The notes beneath the pieces are model-generated. The model was not told where the DNA came from, ran no database searches, and saw only the letters and a list, made by a program, of their open reading frames with translations. From positions 1 to 47,622 of the IMG/VR virus record IMGVR_UViG_3300029267_000841: a stretch of DNA of 47,622 nt, one strand, 5' to 3'. Origin of the DNA: a virus. Position 1 is the first letter of the stretch. Each line of letters begins with the position of its first letter. This document shows positions 29,080-37,663 of the stretch, one piece after another. Both the position numbers and the translations under genes were made by a program.

Positions 29080-30596
29080 GGTGTGATATCCACGACCTCG
29101 ATGTTGTTGACGTCGTCGACGTTCGTCCACGTCGAGATTTCGTTCGCTGCAACCTCGTGGTCCAGCTGGTCGTAGTCGTTCCCGGTCGGAGGCACGGGCC
29201 TCACCGGAGTTGACGTCGACACAGTGTTGCTGTAAAGCCACACGTCGATGGTCCCGACTCCCGGTATCGTGTAAATCGGTATCGCTATTCGTTGACGGAT
29301 GACATCGACCCCGATGCCAAGAGCGTTGCCCCAATCGCGTATCGCTTCCTTTATGAGGTTGACGCCGTCAGCCGGGAAGACCTCTTCGTCGTACTTGACA
29401 AACTCCACGTAGCACCAGATGTACAGCGGTATCGGTCGGGAGAACTTCATGAACTGTTGGTTGCCCTGCGAGTCGATGACCGCAACACCGGACCCTCCGT
29501 TCACGTTTCCAAAGGTGGCGATACCGGCTGGCTTCACCTCCCAAATCTTGTCGGCGACGTCTTGGTCTAGACCTCCCTGCACCACGGTTTCGAACGAGTG
29601 CGGAGGACGACCGGCACCGTCAGTGACGCTGCTCCTGTTCTCGACTACAAAGACGCTTGACACGTCGTCAACTTCCTGCAGGATGCGCGACTCTATCTTC
29701 GGGACGGTAGCAGCGCCGACCGACGAAATGAACTCCTCTCTTCTTGCCCGTAAAGCTGTATCTGTCTCGGTTGCCGTCCCCGGTGTCGCAGCGATGAGGT
29801 TCTCTACGTCGCGCCAGTTCGACACCGCGTTGACTATCGTGTCGATGGCTCCAGCCGGAGCGGTGATGGCTCCAGTGTTGATTGACAGGAAAGAACCCGG
29901 CGTCCATATTGCCGGTTGGTCAGTGTCTGCGCCGGAAATCGACCCGGCCCATTCGGTTGTCAAGTCAGTAGCTGTGACCGTGAAGGTTCCGTCTAAGTTG
30001 TCAACCACCGTCAAATCGCCGGTGTGGTCCGACGCAACGACGGCAGCGAGAGCCGTGGCAATCGCCTCTTTGGTCTGTCCCACTCCGGACGTGTAGTTGC
30101 TGACGACCGGCGCTCCTCCTACCGGGTAGTTTATCGTCACCGAGTAGGACGTGCTGTCGTTCGCCGTCACGATTTCGAACGTGGAGCGGAGCATGTTAAG
30201 TCGGCTGATGGTGATAGCCGAAGCAGCTTCCCACTCCTCCAGTGTTTCCGACGCCCGAACCCTGTTGCCAGCCGGGATGACAACCCCGTGGTTTCCTTCG
30301 CACGCGACCGTCGCGATTGCGTTGGTAGCAGCGGTGCGGAGAATGCCGAGGTATTGCACGATGTCGTCAAGGGAAACCCCCTCCGACGCGGAGGGCTTTT
30401 GACTCAGATACACCTTTTCCAGCTGTTCCCACACGTCGGCCAGTGGCTTCGAGAAAACACCGATGAGCTGACCGTTTACCGAGTCCGCTCCGACGTTGAC
30501 CTCTCCCCACTGAGATTTGAAAGCGTCCTCTATCTCGGTGCGAATGTCGGCCAGTCGCTTTAACGTGAAACCGTCGTTTGTCAATCCGAAAGTCAT
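29076..30596 (-). CDS. Baseplate J-like wedge protein
   Basis: A 506-residue protein. ATG 30596 overlaps the stop of the gp25-like gene. The N-terminus (FTLKRLADIRTEIEDAFKSQ, then a helix with DVWEQLEKVYLSQ) and the conserved ALRARREEF and ILQEVDDVSSVFVVEN blocks fit the baseplate J/gp47 family, which forms the wedge arms of contractile tails. A central insertion of about 90 residues (around TYSVTINYPVGG to LTTEWAGS) looks like a beta-rich extra domain also seen in sheath-type phage proteins. Confidence 0.85.
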   Translation of the reverse strand: MTFGLTNDGFTLKRLADIRTEIEDAFKSQWGEVNVGADSVNGQLIGVFSKPLADVWEQLEKVYLSQKPSASEGVSLDDIVQYLGILRTAATNAIATVACEGNHGVVIPAGNRVRASETLEEWEAASAITISRLNMLRSTFEIVTANDSTSYSVTINYPVGGAPVVSNYTSGVGQTKEAIATALAAVVASDHTGDLTVVDNLDGTFTVTATDLTTEWAGSISGADTDQPAIWTPGSFLSINTGAITAPAGAIDTIVNAVSNWRDVENLIAATPGTATETDTALRARREEFISSVGAATVPKIESRILQEVDDVSSVFVVENRSSVTDGAGRPPHSFETVVQGGLDQDVADKIWEVKPAGIATFGNVNGGSGVAVIDSQGNQQFMKFSRPIPLYIWCYVEFVKYDEEVFPADGVNLIKEAIRDWGNALGIGVDVIRQRIAIPIYTIPGVGTIDVWLYSNTVSTSTPVRPVPPTGNDYDQLDHEVAANEISTWTNVDDVNNIEVVDITP

Positions 30597-30958
30597 ATCG
30601 CCTCTCTTACGCTTAGCTCGCCGAAGTTGGTCTTCGCCTTAAAGTCGACCTGCATGGTTCGAGCAGCAGCGTTGTAGTCTAAGGTGAACTCCACTATCTC
30701 AAGCACGTCCTGTACAGCGAGAATCTCGCGCCGGAGGAGTGCGTCTATTGCCTGTAAATTCGGTGCCTTGACGTTGATTTCGGTGAACCACGGCAAACCG
30801 ACCGACGTGTCGAGGAACCACTCCTCGGCAAAAGTCCAAAGCCGGATTCTCATGTTCTGTTTTACCCTGTCAAGTCCGGATACGAACGACAAGTCGTAGT
30901 CCTCGAACACGAGGTCGTGCAAGTCGTCCGATAGCTTAAGGTCTTTTATTTCCGCCAT
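30593..30958 (-). CDS. gp25-like / lysozyme-family baseplate protein
   Basis: A 121-residue protein starting at ATG 30958, overlapping the previous stop. The sequence SGLDRVKQNMRIRLWTFAEEW, FLDTSVGLPWF and DVLEIVEF fit the gp25/DUF2634 family that starts sheath assembly at the baseplate. It lies directly upstream of baseplate J, the standard order. Confidence 0.82.
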   Translation of the reverse strand: MAEIKDLKLSDDLHDLVFEDYDLSFVSGLDRVKQNMRIRLWTFAEEWFLDTSVGLPWFTEINVKAPNLQAIDALLRREILAVQDVLEIVEFTLDYNAAARTMQVDFKAKTNFGELSVREAI

Positions 30959-31407
30959 CACTCAGCCTTCGCTTTCGTTTGGTTCGCGTCTGTTATCTCG
31001 AAGTCGCACTGGCAGTACGTCGTCGTAAACGGCGACACGTTCAGCGTAAAAGACCCGTTGCACTTCCCGGTGTCTCCCTTCCGGAGGACAGCTTCCGGGG
31101 AGCCGAGGGCCTTACACTTCACCTTCTGCGCTGTGGCCTCGATTGGTGCTCCTGTTCCCGGTCCCGGTGGCAGTATCGGGGAGGAGCTACCTCCAACGTG
31201 CGTGTTTCCTGCCAAGACGCATGCTGCTGGCACCACGGTCCACGAAATCTCCTTTGTCAATACGTCTTCTCCGTCCGGGCAGTCAGCAGCGTCAGCCGGT
31301 GTCTTGACAAGCGACATATCAACCGGCAAATTCGGGTCGCCCGGTATCCACGCTCCAAGTGAGGTCGCCGATATTTGCATTCCGTCGTTCGCTATCAGTT
31401 CGCTCAT
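30958..31407 (-). CDS. Baseplate protein, possibly spike-tip PAAR-like
   Basis: A 149-residue protein with an N-terminal TSLGAWIPGDPNLPV, a Gly/Pro-rich middle and a C-terminus with KCKALGSPEAVLRKGDTGKC, ending in a CQC pair. The Cys pattern and place directly after the gp138-type spike gene suggest a metal-stabilised tip, loosely like PAAR proteins. I cannot confirm the family from the sequence. Confidence 0.5.
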   Translation of the reverse strand: MSELIANDGMQISATSLGAWIPGDPNLPVDMSLVKTPADAADCPDGEDVLTKEISWTVVPAACVLAGNTHVGGSSSPILPPGPGTGAPIEATAQKVKCKALGSPEAVLRKGDTGKCNGSFTLNVSPFTTTYCQCDFEITDANQTKAKAE

Positions 31408-31904
31408 GTCTCCACCGTCAAGTTGCCGTCGTTTATATCCACGGTTCCGTCGTCACCGATCTTTATCGTAGCGTCGTTGTACGTGATGTACACGCTGTCG
31501 TTGTCCTGCGCTAGCCCGTTCCCTCTGAACGGGTTCAGTCCCGGTATCGCTATTGCGTCCGACAGGTCGAACGTGCGAGGGTCGTCCGGGACGACCACGC
31601 CACCAAGAGATAGCCACTGGTCAATCGACCGTTCCGAGAAGACGAGCAGCACGCCGTCGCCTTGACGGAGGGGAAACGTGATTGACGCTCCTCCTCCAGC
31701 CGGGAAAACGACCGGGACGTTCTGCACGATTGGCATATCAACCGTGGTGCCGTCGTCATACGCGATTGACAGAAGAGGAGTCACGCTCGCCTTCTGCTCT
31801 GTAAAGTCGTATTCCTCTATCCGGCCCGGAAGACAGACGTGTATCTGCTTCAAAGCGTACTCGATTGCTGCGTTTATCGCCTGTGTCAAGGTCGGTTTGT
31901 TCAT
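31404..31904 (-). CDS. Gp138-type baseplate spike protein
   Basis: A 166-residue protein starting at ATG 31904, overlapping the hub stop. The core CLPGRIEEYDFTEQKASVTP, then VPVVFPAGGGASITFPLRQGD, fits the N-terminal OB-fold of gp138/gpV-like spikes that pierce the host envelope. The C-terminus (VYITYNDATIKIGDDGTVDI) is a short beta-helix-like repeat, the usual spike needle. Confidence 0.8.
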   Translation of the reverse strand: MNKPTLTQAINAAIEYALKQIHVCLPGRIEEYDFTEQKASVTPLLSIAYDDGTTVDMPIVQNVPVVFPAGGGASITFPLRQGDGVLLVFSERSIDQWLSLGGVVVPDDPRTFDLSDAIAIPGLNPFRGNGLAQDNDSVYITYNDATIKIGDDGTVDINDGNLTVET

Positions 31905-32752
31905 AGTTCCTTCACTAGTAGCGAGGTCACGTATTCCGCTCCCCACGTGTCACCCCGGTGTTCGACTCTTTCTACCACGAAGTTGGTCGGGGTCGGTAGT
32001 GCAATGCTCGATATCCGCACCGGATTTCCCGGTTCTATGCTCGGCAAGAGCACCGACATCACGTTCCACCCCGGCTTCGCTCCTGCGTCTTTCGATTGAC
32101 CGGACACGTCGCTTACCTTCTCCGGTGCCTTTATCAGTCCAGTCTCACTTGTCAAGCGGAATGCCTCGGTTTGGTCCTCTTCGTTCTTCGGGTAAAACTT
32201 CAACTCTCCGTCTTGAAACGACCAAACGTACCCGACCGTGCCCATAAGCTTGTCGAGGAGCGTCTTGACCGGTCCGCCGAACGAAACTCCGTTAACGTAT
32301 TCGAAGTCCGGTACGTCGATGCTGTTCGACTTCCGGGCTATGTTGAAGCGAGAGAGCAGGTCGCTTAGCACGTCTTGTACCTTCGTACCGGCAGCGTAGG
32401 AAAAAGCACCTCTCGAATCGCGCAGCTTGCGGAAGCCGTCGTTGCACTGAATCGTCGTGATGACGTCCGGTGGTTCGTACCGGGTAGACACCACGGTGAT
32501 GTCGCCGGTGAACACGTTCTGTAGACCGTCGCCCTGCACATATCCCGCCTGTAAAGTGACAAAGCCTTCTATCCTGTCAAGCTTGTTCTGCGTGTCCAAG
32601 TTCAGGTTGTACACCGTCACCTGTCCTTTGTTCGTCGTCTTGTCGTTCGTCTTCGTAACTGAAAAGCCGATACGGAGGTCCTGTACCTGAATCGCTTCGG
32701 AGCTTCCTTCCTCACCAATGATGAGGGACGCTATTCGGTCAAACTGGCTCAT
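31901..32752 (-). CDS. Baseplate hub protein (gpD/gp27-like)
   Basis: A 283-residue protein with IQVQDLRIGFSVTKTNDKTT at the start and TRYEPPDVITTIQCNDGFRK in the middle. This pattern is shared by phage late control D / gp44-like hub proteins that join tube and spike. It overlaps the plug gene upstream and the spike gene downstream by four bases each, forming a translationally coupled baseplate series. Confidence 0.75.
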   Translation of the reverse strand: MSQFDRIASLIIGEEGSSEAIQVQDLRIGFSVTKTNDKTTNKGQVTVYNLNLDTQNKLDRIEGFVTLQAGYVQGDGLQNVFTGDITVVSTRYEPPDVITTIQCNDGFRKLRDSRGAFSYAAGTKVQDVLSDLLSRFNIARKSNSIDVPDFEYVNGVSFGGPVKTLLDKLMGTVGYVWSFQDGELKFYPKNEEDQTEAFRLTSETGLIKAPEKVSDVSGQSKDAGAKPGWNVMSVLLPSIEPGNPVRISSIALPTPTNFVVERVEHRGDTWGAEYVTSLLVKEL

Positions 32753-33084
32753 CGTAGGCCCTGCGCTTCGGCTTCCGCCTCTGTAAAGTACGTTAACTGC
32801 GTATTGACTCCCATGTCACCTTCTTCTACTCTGTCAATTTCTCCCTTCGGGTCCGTCACAACGAACACGCCCGGTGGTACCGCTCGTCCGGGGTAGTGCT
32901 TGACAAGGTCGAATCGCACGACCAGCTTGACACCTAAGAGTATCGGGTTTTGGTCCCGGTCGTGCAGGTCCATCGTCCAATATTGACCACGGTAGTTCCA
33001 CTTGAAGCGGAACCGGTAGACCACGCCGTCGAGCGTGCACTCTTGCGAAAAAGACGGGAAGTCAGACCACGGTATCGTCAGCAT
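32749..33084 (-). CDS. Baseplate plug-like protein (DUF6983 type)
   Basis: A 111-residue protein starting at ATG 33084 after GAGGACTT. It begins IPWSDFPSFSQECTLDGVVY and contains WTMDLHDRDQNPILLGVKLV, a pattern typical of the small protein that lies between the Dit-like and hub genes in this myovirus group (described as a baseplate plug). Function is by family position. Confidence 0.7.
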   Translation of the reverse strand: MLTIPWSDFPSFSQECTLDGVVYRFRFKWNYRGQYWTMDLHDRDQNPILLGVKLVVRFDLVKHYPGRAVPPGVFVVTDPKGEIDRVEEGDMGVNTQLTYFTEAEAEAQGLR

Positions 33085-33090
33085 AAGTCC

Positions 33091-33666
33091 TCACTGTGGT
33101 ATAAAACCGGCGACCTGTCCGAGGTCGTAAAGCGCCGAATCGGGCACCGGTTGTTTTCCTTTTTTAACGTCTGTCGTTGCCTGTTTATTCGTTCCTCCTG
33201 CCGGTCCGCTCGTGGCGGTTGACAGGTTGGGAGCCGTGACCAGCTCGGTCGAAACCTTGACTATCCGCACGAACGAACAAGAGAAGGCGAGAGCGTCACC
33301 GGTTCTGTTCGTACGCGGAATTGACAGGCGAGACATCGCCATGTCGAAATACGTCTTGAATCGTGTCACCACGTCGACGAGGTGTCGTTCCTTGTAAACC
33401 TCCTCCAAGAAGTCAAACGCTAGCTGTGCGAGGTCGCTGGTAAACGGGACTGCCGGGGTAGCCAAGTCGGTCGGTGAGTTCGTGATGAACCCGTCGAGCC
33501 TCAGCTGCTCCGGTTCGCGCCGTATATGGTCGGTAATGAGCACTCCAGTTTCAACCGGGTAGTTCGTCGGTCGGCTTTCGTAAACGTGCGTTTCGCTTGG
33601 TGTCGCGTCCAGCTCCAAAAAGCCGACATCCACGCCGTCCGAGTTCTTTGATATCAGTGTGACCAT
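33091..33666 (-). CDS. Dit-like tail protein
   Basis: A 191-residue protein. ATG 33666 has AGGAATTGACA upstream, with TTGACA filling the spacer. SETHVYESRPTNYPVETGVL, ITDHIRREPEQLRLDGFIT and a helix FDFLEEVYKERHLVDVVTRF fit the N-terminal domain of phage tail Dit-like proteins that cap the tube at the baseplate. The C-terminus is a disordered Thr/Gly/Lys stretch. Confidence 0.72.
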   Translation of the reverse strand: MVTLISKNSDGVDVGFLELDATPSETHVYESRPTNYPVETGVLITDHIRREPEQLRLDGFITNSPTDLATPAVPFTSDLAQLAFDFLEEVYKERHLVDVVTRFKTYFDMAMSRLSIPRTNRTGDALAFSCSFVRIVKVSTELVTAPNLSTATSGPAGGTNKQATTDVKKGKQPVPDSALYDLGQVAGFIPQ

Positions 33667-33675
33667 TGTCAATTC

Positions 33676-35289
33676 CTACTGGTTGTTCGCTATCACGTTC
33701 TCTGCTTCCTCTCCCATGAGGGCAGCAGCTTCCGTTGTTAGTTTCTTTGCTTGGTTCTGCGTCGTGTCTTCCGGTACCTGCACCACGAACTCGTTCTGCA
33801 TCTGTATCACGTTCCTGCGTACCCCGGCTATCTGCTGGTCCGCTCTTGCCGTAGCGAGGAGAGCTGCTACCTGCGCCGAGTCCGCTCCCTGCAGAGAGCT
33901 TAAGAAGGCATTCCTATTTGCAGGTGTCAAGTTCTTGACAAAGTTGAAAACGTCCTGCTCCAGTTGGTTCAGCTTCACTCTCGGTTTCGCTGGCATTGCA
34001 GTCGGGTCGGCACCGATGCCAAACACATCGTGCAGGAAGACGGCGTTCGTCTTTTTGAAGAGGTCGAACATCCGCTTGATTTCTTCGAAGTCTTTCGCGA
34101 TGATAGCCTTGAAAAAGCCCTTAAGACCGCGCCATATCTCCTTGATGCCCTCGACGAGGTCTTTCCATCCGTCAAGGAACATGCCGAGGACGGAGCGTCC
34201 TCCCTTCTGCCACGTCTTAAAGTCGTCTATCAAGAGGAACAACGCAGCCATGACCGCCAGTATCGCTGCTGGCCAAATGAGGAGCTGAGCCGTTATCGTG
34301 CCCATCGCTATCCCGGTGATGATTGAGACCGCTTTTAAAAGGAGGAAGCCTTTAATCAAGAGGCCGACACCGATGAGCACCGGACCTAGCACTGCAGCAA
34401 GACCGACCATGACGACCAATATGAGCTTGAGAGGCTTCGGCATCTTGGTCAACACCTTGATGATGACGTCCAGCACCTTAAACACCTTACGTAGAACCTT
34501 GTCAAGTCGCAGCTGCTCGACCAGCATCTTTCCAAGTTCGATACGAACGCGGAACAGCTTGTCGAGGAAGATGGACCACAGACCGCCGAGCGTCTTCGAC
34601 TGCTTCTCCATCAGACCTTGGAATCGACCTCCCTCACCGCTCATCGCCCTGAAAGCTTCCATCACGTCGTCAAAGGTGATCTTCCTACCCTCCACCATCT
34701 TTGAGATTTCCTTTTCCGTGACGCCGAGCTGTTTTGCTAGCTGTGCAAGGATAGGAACACCCTGCGCTGCAAAGTCCTTGAGGTCGCGTCCGGTAAGTTT
34801 TCCTTGTAGCTTGACTTGTGCGAGGTTGAGCGCCATGCGCTGGAGGTCGGCACCGGTACCGGATGAAACGTTGCCGAGGTTTTCTACTGTGTCAAGTACG
34901 GTGTCTACTTCAAAGCCCATACCGATGAGCTGCTTCACCGTCTGCTGTAGACCTTCGAGTTTGAACGGGGTCCGTTCAGTGAAGGCCATCATGTCGGAAA
35001 TCAGCTTGTTCGCTCTTTCCTGCGAGCCAAGCATCGTAGACAACGCGATATCGAGCTGTTCGACCTGCGACGCTGCCTTGAGGGAGGAGACACCTATCAA
35101 GCCAATAGGAAGGGAAACAGCAGCGGTCAACATACCGCCGATACCGATGAGCTTGTTCGCCACGGCGTCGATGTTCCCGGTCATTGCACCTAGCTTGCCA
35201 CGGAGAGTTCCAATGTCCCGGTCAAACGCAGCCAGCTTGCTGTTTTCGACTTGGAATCCGACTCTTGTTATCAGCTCTCTTATGACCAC
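33676..35289 (-). CDS. Tail tape measure protein
   Basis: A 537-residue protein that sets tail length and is ejected with the DNA. The start is GTG 35289 after GGGAGAAATTGACA. Residues about 1-230 resemble the TP901-type tape measure core (SQVEQLDIALSTMLGSQERA, then GVPILAQLAKQLGVTEKEIS). Residues about 285-365 are several hydrophobic helices suited to membrane insertion. The short length predicts a short contractile tail. It follows the frameshifted chaperone pair, the usual order. Confidence 0.88.
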   Translation of the reverse strand: MVIRELITRVGFQVENSKLAAFDRDIGTLRGKLGAMTGNIDAVANKLIGIGGMLTAAVSLPIGLIGVSSLKAASQVEQLDIALSTMLGSQERANKLISDMMAFTERTPFKLEGLQQTVKQLIGMGFEVDTVLDTVENLGNVSSGTGADLQRMALNLAQVKLQGKLTGRDLKDFAAQGVPILAQLAKQLGVTEKEISKMVEGRKITFDDVMEAFRAMSGEGGRFQGLMEKQSKTLGGLWSIFLDKLFRVRIELGKMLVEQLRLDKVLRKVFKVLDVIIKVLTKMPKPLKLILVVMVGLAAVLGPVLIGVGLLIKGFLLLKAVSIITGIAMGTITAQLLIWPAAILAVMAALFLLIDDFKTWQKGGRSVLGMFLDGWKDLVEGIKEIWRGLKGFFKAIIAKDFEEIKRMFDLFKKTNAVFLHDVFGIGADPTAMPAKPRVKLNQLEQDVFNFVKNLTPANRNAFLSSLQGADSAQVAALLATARADQQIAGVRRNVIQMQNEFVVQVPEDTTQNQAKKLTTEAAALMGEEAENVIANNQ

Positions 35290-35291
35290 TG

Positions 35292-35561
35292 TCAATTTCT
35301 CCCTTGTTTATCCCGTATCAGCTTCTCCACCTTCTTATCTGTCAAGCCCTTGTACTCCAGCATCGCAGCGCATTTGCGTATATCCTCAAAGCTCCAAAAC
35401 GAGTTCAGCTCTTGCCAGCTACACACTCCGTTGAGGACCAGCATCCAGCACTCGATTTCGTCGTGTAGCTCTTCGCTTAAGTACCCTCTGCACTCGTCGT
35501 AGACGGACTGGAACCCGGAGTCACCGCTGCCACTAGGAGCGTTCCAATACCGTCTTCCCCG
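35292..35561 (-). CDS. Tail assembly chaperone, -1 frameshift extension (gpT-like)
   Basis: This frame has no good start or ribosome binding site of its own. It would be made by a -1 slip from the upstream gene, adding about 89 residues to residue 133 to give a protein of about 222. It contains a helical domain (LSEELHDEIECWMLVLNGV, then FWSFEDIRKCAAMLEYKGLT) and ends three bases before the tape measure start. This is the classic gpG/gpGT arrangement of tail assembly chaperones. Confidence 0.75.
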   Translation of the reverse strand, partial: RGRRYWNAPSGSGDSGFQSVYDECRGYLSEELHDEIECWMLVLNGVCSWQELNSFWSFEDIRKCAAMLEYKGLTDKKVEKLIRDKQGRN

Positions 35562-35959
35562 AAAAAAGAGCCGTAGTTCACCTCCAGTACGAACATGACG
35601 ACCTTCCACATCGTGTGATACGCTGCTGCGAAGTGCCGGTCGAAGAACTCCTTGTTTATCTCCTGCCGGTTGCACTGCGTGCTCTTGAGAAGACGGAGTA
35701 TGAACTCTGTCAATTCTCGCTCGTCAAGTACCTTCGCTAGACGGTCCATCGTGTCAATACCAAGGACGTTGCTGATATCGACGTCCTGTACACTCTTAGC
35801 GCCGGGTGGTACGCTTCCGAGAGCGCTGCCCACCGATGGCGCGAGCGTCGCGAGGAGCTTCGTCTTGATTTTGAAGCCCTCCACTCCGAGGAAGGGCGTG
35901 ACGGTGTACACGTCGCCGTCGATCTCCTTCTCCCGTATCTTGTCTTTTAGGTCCTGCAT
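35477..35959 (-). CDS. Tail assembly chaperone, zero-frame product (gpG-like)
   Basis: A 160-residue protein starting at ATG 35959 after AGGAGGAGAAC. An alpha/beta N-terminus (YTVTPFLGVEGFKIKTKLLA) is followed by a helical body and a Ser/Thr/Gly-rich tail (TPGSSPSTTSAEGT), which the frameshift replaces. Position upstream of the tape measure and downstream of the tube gene fits a tail assembly chaperone. Confidence 0.75.
   Translation of the reverse strand: MQDLKDKIREKEIDGDVYTVTPFLGVEGFKIKTKLLATLAPSVGSALGSVPPGAKSVQDVDISNVLGIDTMDRLAKVLDERELTEFILRLLKSTQCNRQEINKEFFDRHFAAAYHTMWKVVMFVLEVNYGSFFGEDGIGTLLVAAVTPGSSPSTTSAEGT
35561..35567 (-). promoter_or_regulatory. Programmed -1 ribosomal frameshift site T TTT TTC
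   Basis: Read in the zero frame of the upstream gene, the minus strand gives T-TTT-TTC, an exact X-XXY-YYZ slippery heptamer. A one-base slip back joins it to the 35292-35561 frame, which stays open to the tape measure. Confidence 0.8.
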
Positions 35960-35979
35960 GTTCTCCTCCTGCTGTGGTT

Positions 35980-36090
35980 AATTTAAGCGCTTAGGAAGCG
36001 CCGGGGAGGTATCGTCCGTCCACTCTGAGGCCGAGAGTAAGCCCTTAGGCCCTCCCCCCTCCCCGGACGGACGGAAGATACCTCGTCGTG
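35980..36090. repeat. Dispersed palindromic element, copy 3 (intergenic)
   Basis: Starts AATTTAAGCGCTTAG like copy 2. Its ends form an inverted repeat: GAGGTATC-GTCCGTCC (36006-36021) pairs with GGACGGAC..GATACCTC (36064-36083), enclosing a small ACTCT-n7-AGAGT hairpin and CCTTAGGCCCT. It fills the gap between tail tube and chaperone genes and may act as a processing or termination structure there. Confidence 0.7.
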
Positions 36091-36092
36091 GC

Positions 36093-36524
36093 TTATAGCG
36101 GTACGTTCCCTCCGACGAACATCGTGAGGTCGGCGCAGTCGAACATCCACTCCCGGTTGTTGATTTCCTTGCCGTATTCGACGTTGGGCGGTTTCACGAC
36201 CCATCCGCTCCCGGAGAACACCGTCGATGCTCCGGTCACGTCCTTCGCCTGAATCGGCACGACACCGGCGTTGAACTCCTCGTCCCTCTTCATGACAGAG
36301 GACAAGTAGTCGTTCGAGTTACTCGTCTGTGCGAGCGTGATGGTGATACGACCGCTCCGGTCCTGCGACTTGGCCCTGCTGGTCTCGCCGTCTGCACCGA
36401 CTACTTTCGTAAAAGAGTCGTTAGCGCGTTCAACGAGAACGAAGGTGCCGTCGGCAAACCCGGTGATAGGCACACCACCGACCGTCAGCGCTATCGCTTT
36501 GGGGTCATAGGTTCTTACTGGCAT
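36093..36524 (-). CDS. Tail tube protein (DUF3277)
   Basis: A 143-residue protein forming the inner tube. It begins with MPVRTYDPKAIALTVGGVPI and contains SQDRSGRITITLAQTSNSND and WMFDCADLTMFVGGN, which fit DUF3277 tubes. It lies directly downstream of the sheath gene. The copy 3 palindromic element follows its stop. Confidence 0.85.
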   Translation of the reverse strand: MPVRTYDPKAIALTVGGVPITGFADGTFVLVERANDSFTKVVGADGETSRAKSQDRSGRITITLAQTSNSNDYLSSVMKRDEEFNAGVVPIQAKDVTGASTVFSGSGWVVKPPNVEYGKEINNREWMFDCADLTMFVGGNVPL

Positions 36525-36582
36525 GTCTCACTCCTTATTTGTGTTTGTCAATTGGCTATCCGATTTGCACTTGTCAATCGGG
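36525..36582 (-). promoter_or_regulatory. Sheath-tube spacer with two TTGACA copies
   Basis: This 58-base spacer has two same-direction minus-strand TTGACA copies (around 36547 and 36572) and the tube ribosome binding site AAGGAG. Neither is followed by a TATAAT-like box at 16-18 bases, so a standard promoter is not supported. Confidence 0.5.
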
Positions 36583-37653
36583 TTATACCGTCACGATTCC
36601 GTTGATGACCGACGCGTGAATGGCACCTGCAAGGTAGAAGGTGAACTTGACGCCGTTCAAAATCCGGTTGTTCTTGTCTGCTGCTGATATGTCTTCCAGC
36701 TTAGGCAGCACGATGAAGTATCCGCCTATCTGGTTTCCGTCGCTGTCCTCTGCGTAGGGTGATACTCCTCCCTGTGCAATGCCCTGATCGCCGACCTTAG
36801 CGATTTCGGCTTCGTGGGCAGCGATACCAGCGTCGGTGTAGGGCAGCTTGTCGTTGTTGACATAGACGCCGTAAACACCCTCGGTGATACGTGCTTGACA
36901 CCAGTCAATGAAGACGATAGTGTCGAGCCACTCGTTCCCGGAAACCTTTCCTTCTTCCACGATGTTGACCCCACCGATGGTGGTGTACGTGTTGCAGTAC
37001 TTCGCGAGAGCGTTGGTCTTTTGTGTAGCTGTCAAGCTGTCGACGGTGATACCTGCCAGCGTCTTGAACTTGAGCGTGTAGGAGCCGGGGTCGAGAGGAA
37101 GAATACGACCGAGCGCTGCTGCCTCCGGGAACTGCGTATCGGCAACTGCCGAGTAGAGGAGGCAAGAACGCAGGTACGACGACGCTTTAAGCTGCGCAGC
37201 GATAGAGGTCGAGTCTGCTCCGTCTGTCGTGTCGACGATTGCAGCTTCGTCACTTGACAGGCAGTAAATCTTCCTCTGCGTTTCGGTCCACGCTGCAGCA
37301 AGAAGCTGGTTGGCCTTCGTGTGGTCCGTCACGATAAGAGCGTACCAGTCGTTATCTTCGTTAACGATGGCGTTGAGTGTCGCTGTGAGGTCTGCGTCTC
37401 CGACGTCAATTCGCCCGGTCTTGACCCGTGTGGGACTCGGATTCTGAGCGAAGAGCTTCGAGGCTGCTATGTACTCCTCGTCGGTGGTAGCGTATCCGGC
37501 GCTAACCATCGCAGCGATACTGGTGTACACGGCAGTCCGTGCGGTCGAGTACGGAGCGTTCGGCCCTACGATGAGCGCAGTACCAAAGCCAGCCCTCGAC
37601 ACGGAGACCGTGTTCCGACTGATTTGAACATTGACGATGTCTTCAAGAGACAT
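36583..37653 (-). CDS. Tail sheath protein (DUF3383)
   Basis: A 356-residue contractile sheath subunit. ATG 37653 follows AAGGAGTACCAC. The N-terminus VNVQISRNTVSVSRAGFGTA, the ASKLFAQNPSPTRVKTGRID block and the C-terminal INGVKFTFYLAGAIHASVIN fit DUF3383 sheaths. It is followed by the tube gene, the standard pair. Confidence 0.9.
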   Translation of the reverse strand: MSLEDIVNVQISRNTVSVSRAGFGTALIVGPNAPYSTARTAVYTSIAAMVSAGYATTDEEYIAASKLFAQNPSPTRVKTGRIDVGDADLTATLNAIVNEDNDWYALIVTDHTKANQLLAAAWTETQRKIYCLSSDEAAIVDTTDGADSTSIAAQLKASSYLRSCLLYSAVADTQFPEAAALGRILPLDPGSYTLKFKTLAGITVDSLTATQKTNALAKYCNTYTTIGGVNIVEEGKVSGNEWLDTIVFIDWCQARITEGVYGVYVNNDKLPYTDAGIAAHEAEIAKVGDQGIAQGGVSPYAEDSDGNQIGGYFIVLPKLEDISAADKNNRILNGVKFTFYLAGAIHASVINGIVTV

Positions 37654-37663
37654 GTGGTACTCC

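Noticed and set aside
36525-36582. Two TTGACA copies read as tandem sigma-70 promoters
   Set aside because: Neither has a TATAAT-like box 16-18 bases downstream. The same hexamer occurs inside genes on both strands, so presence alone is not promoter evidence.
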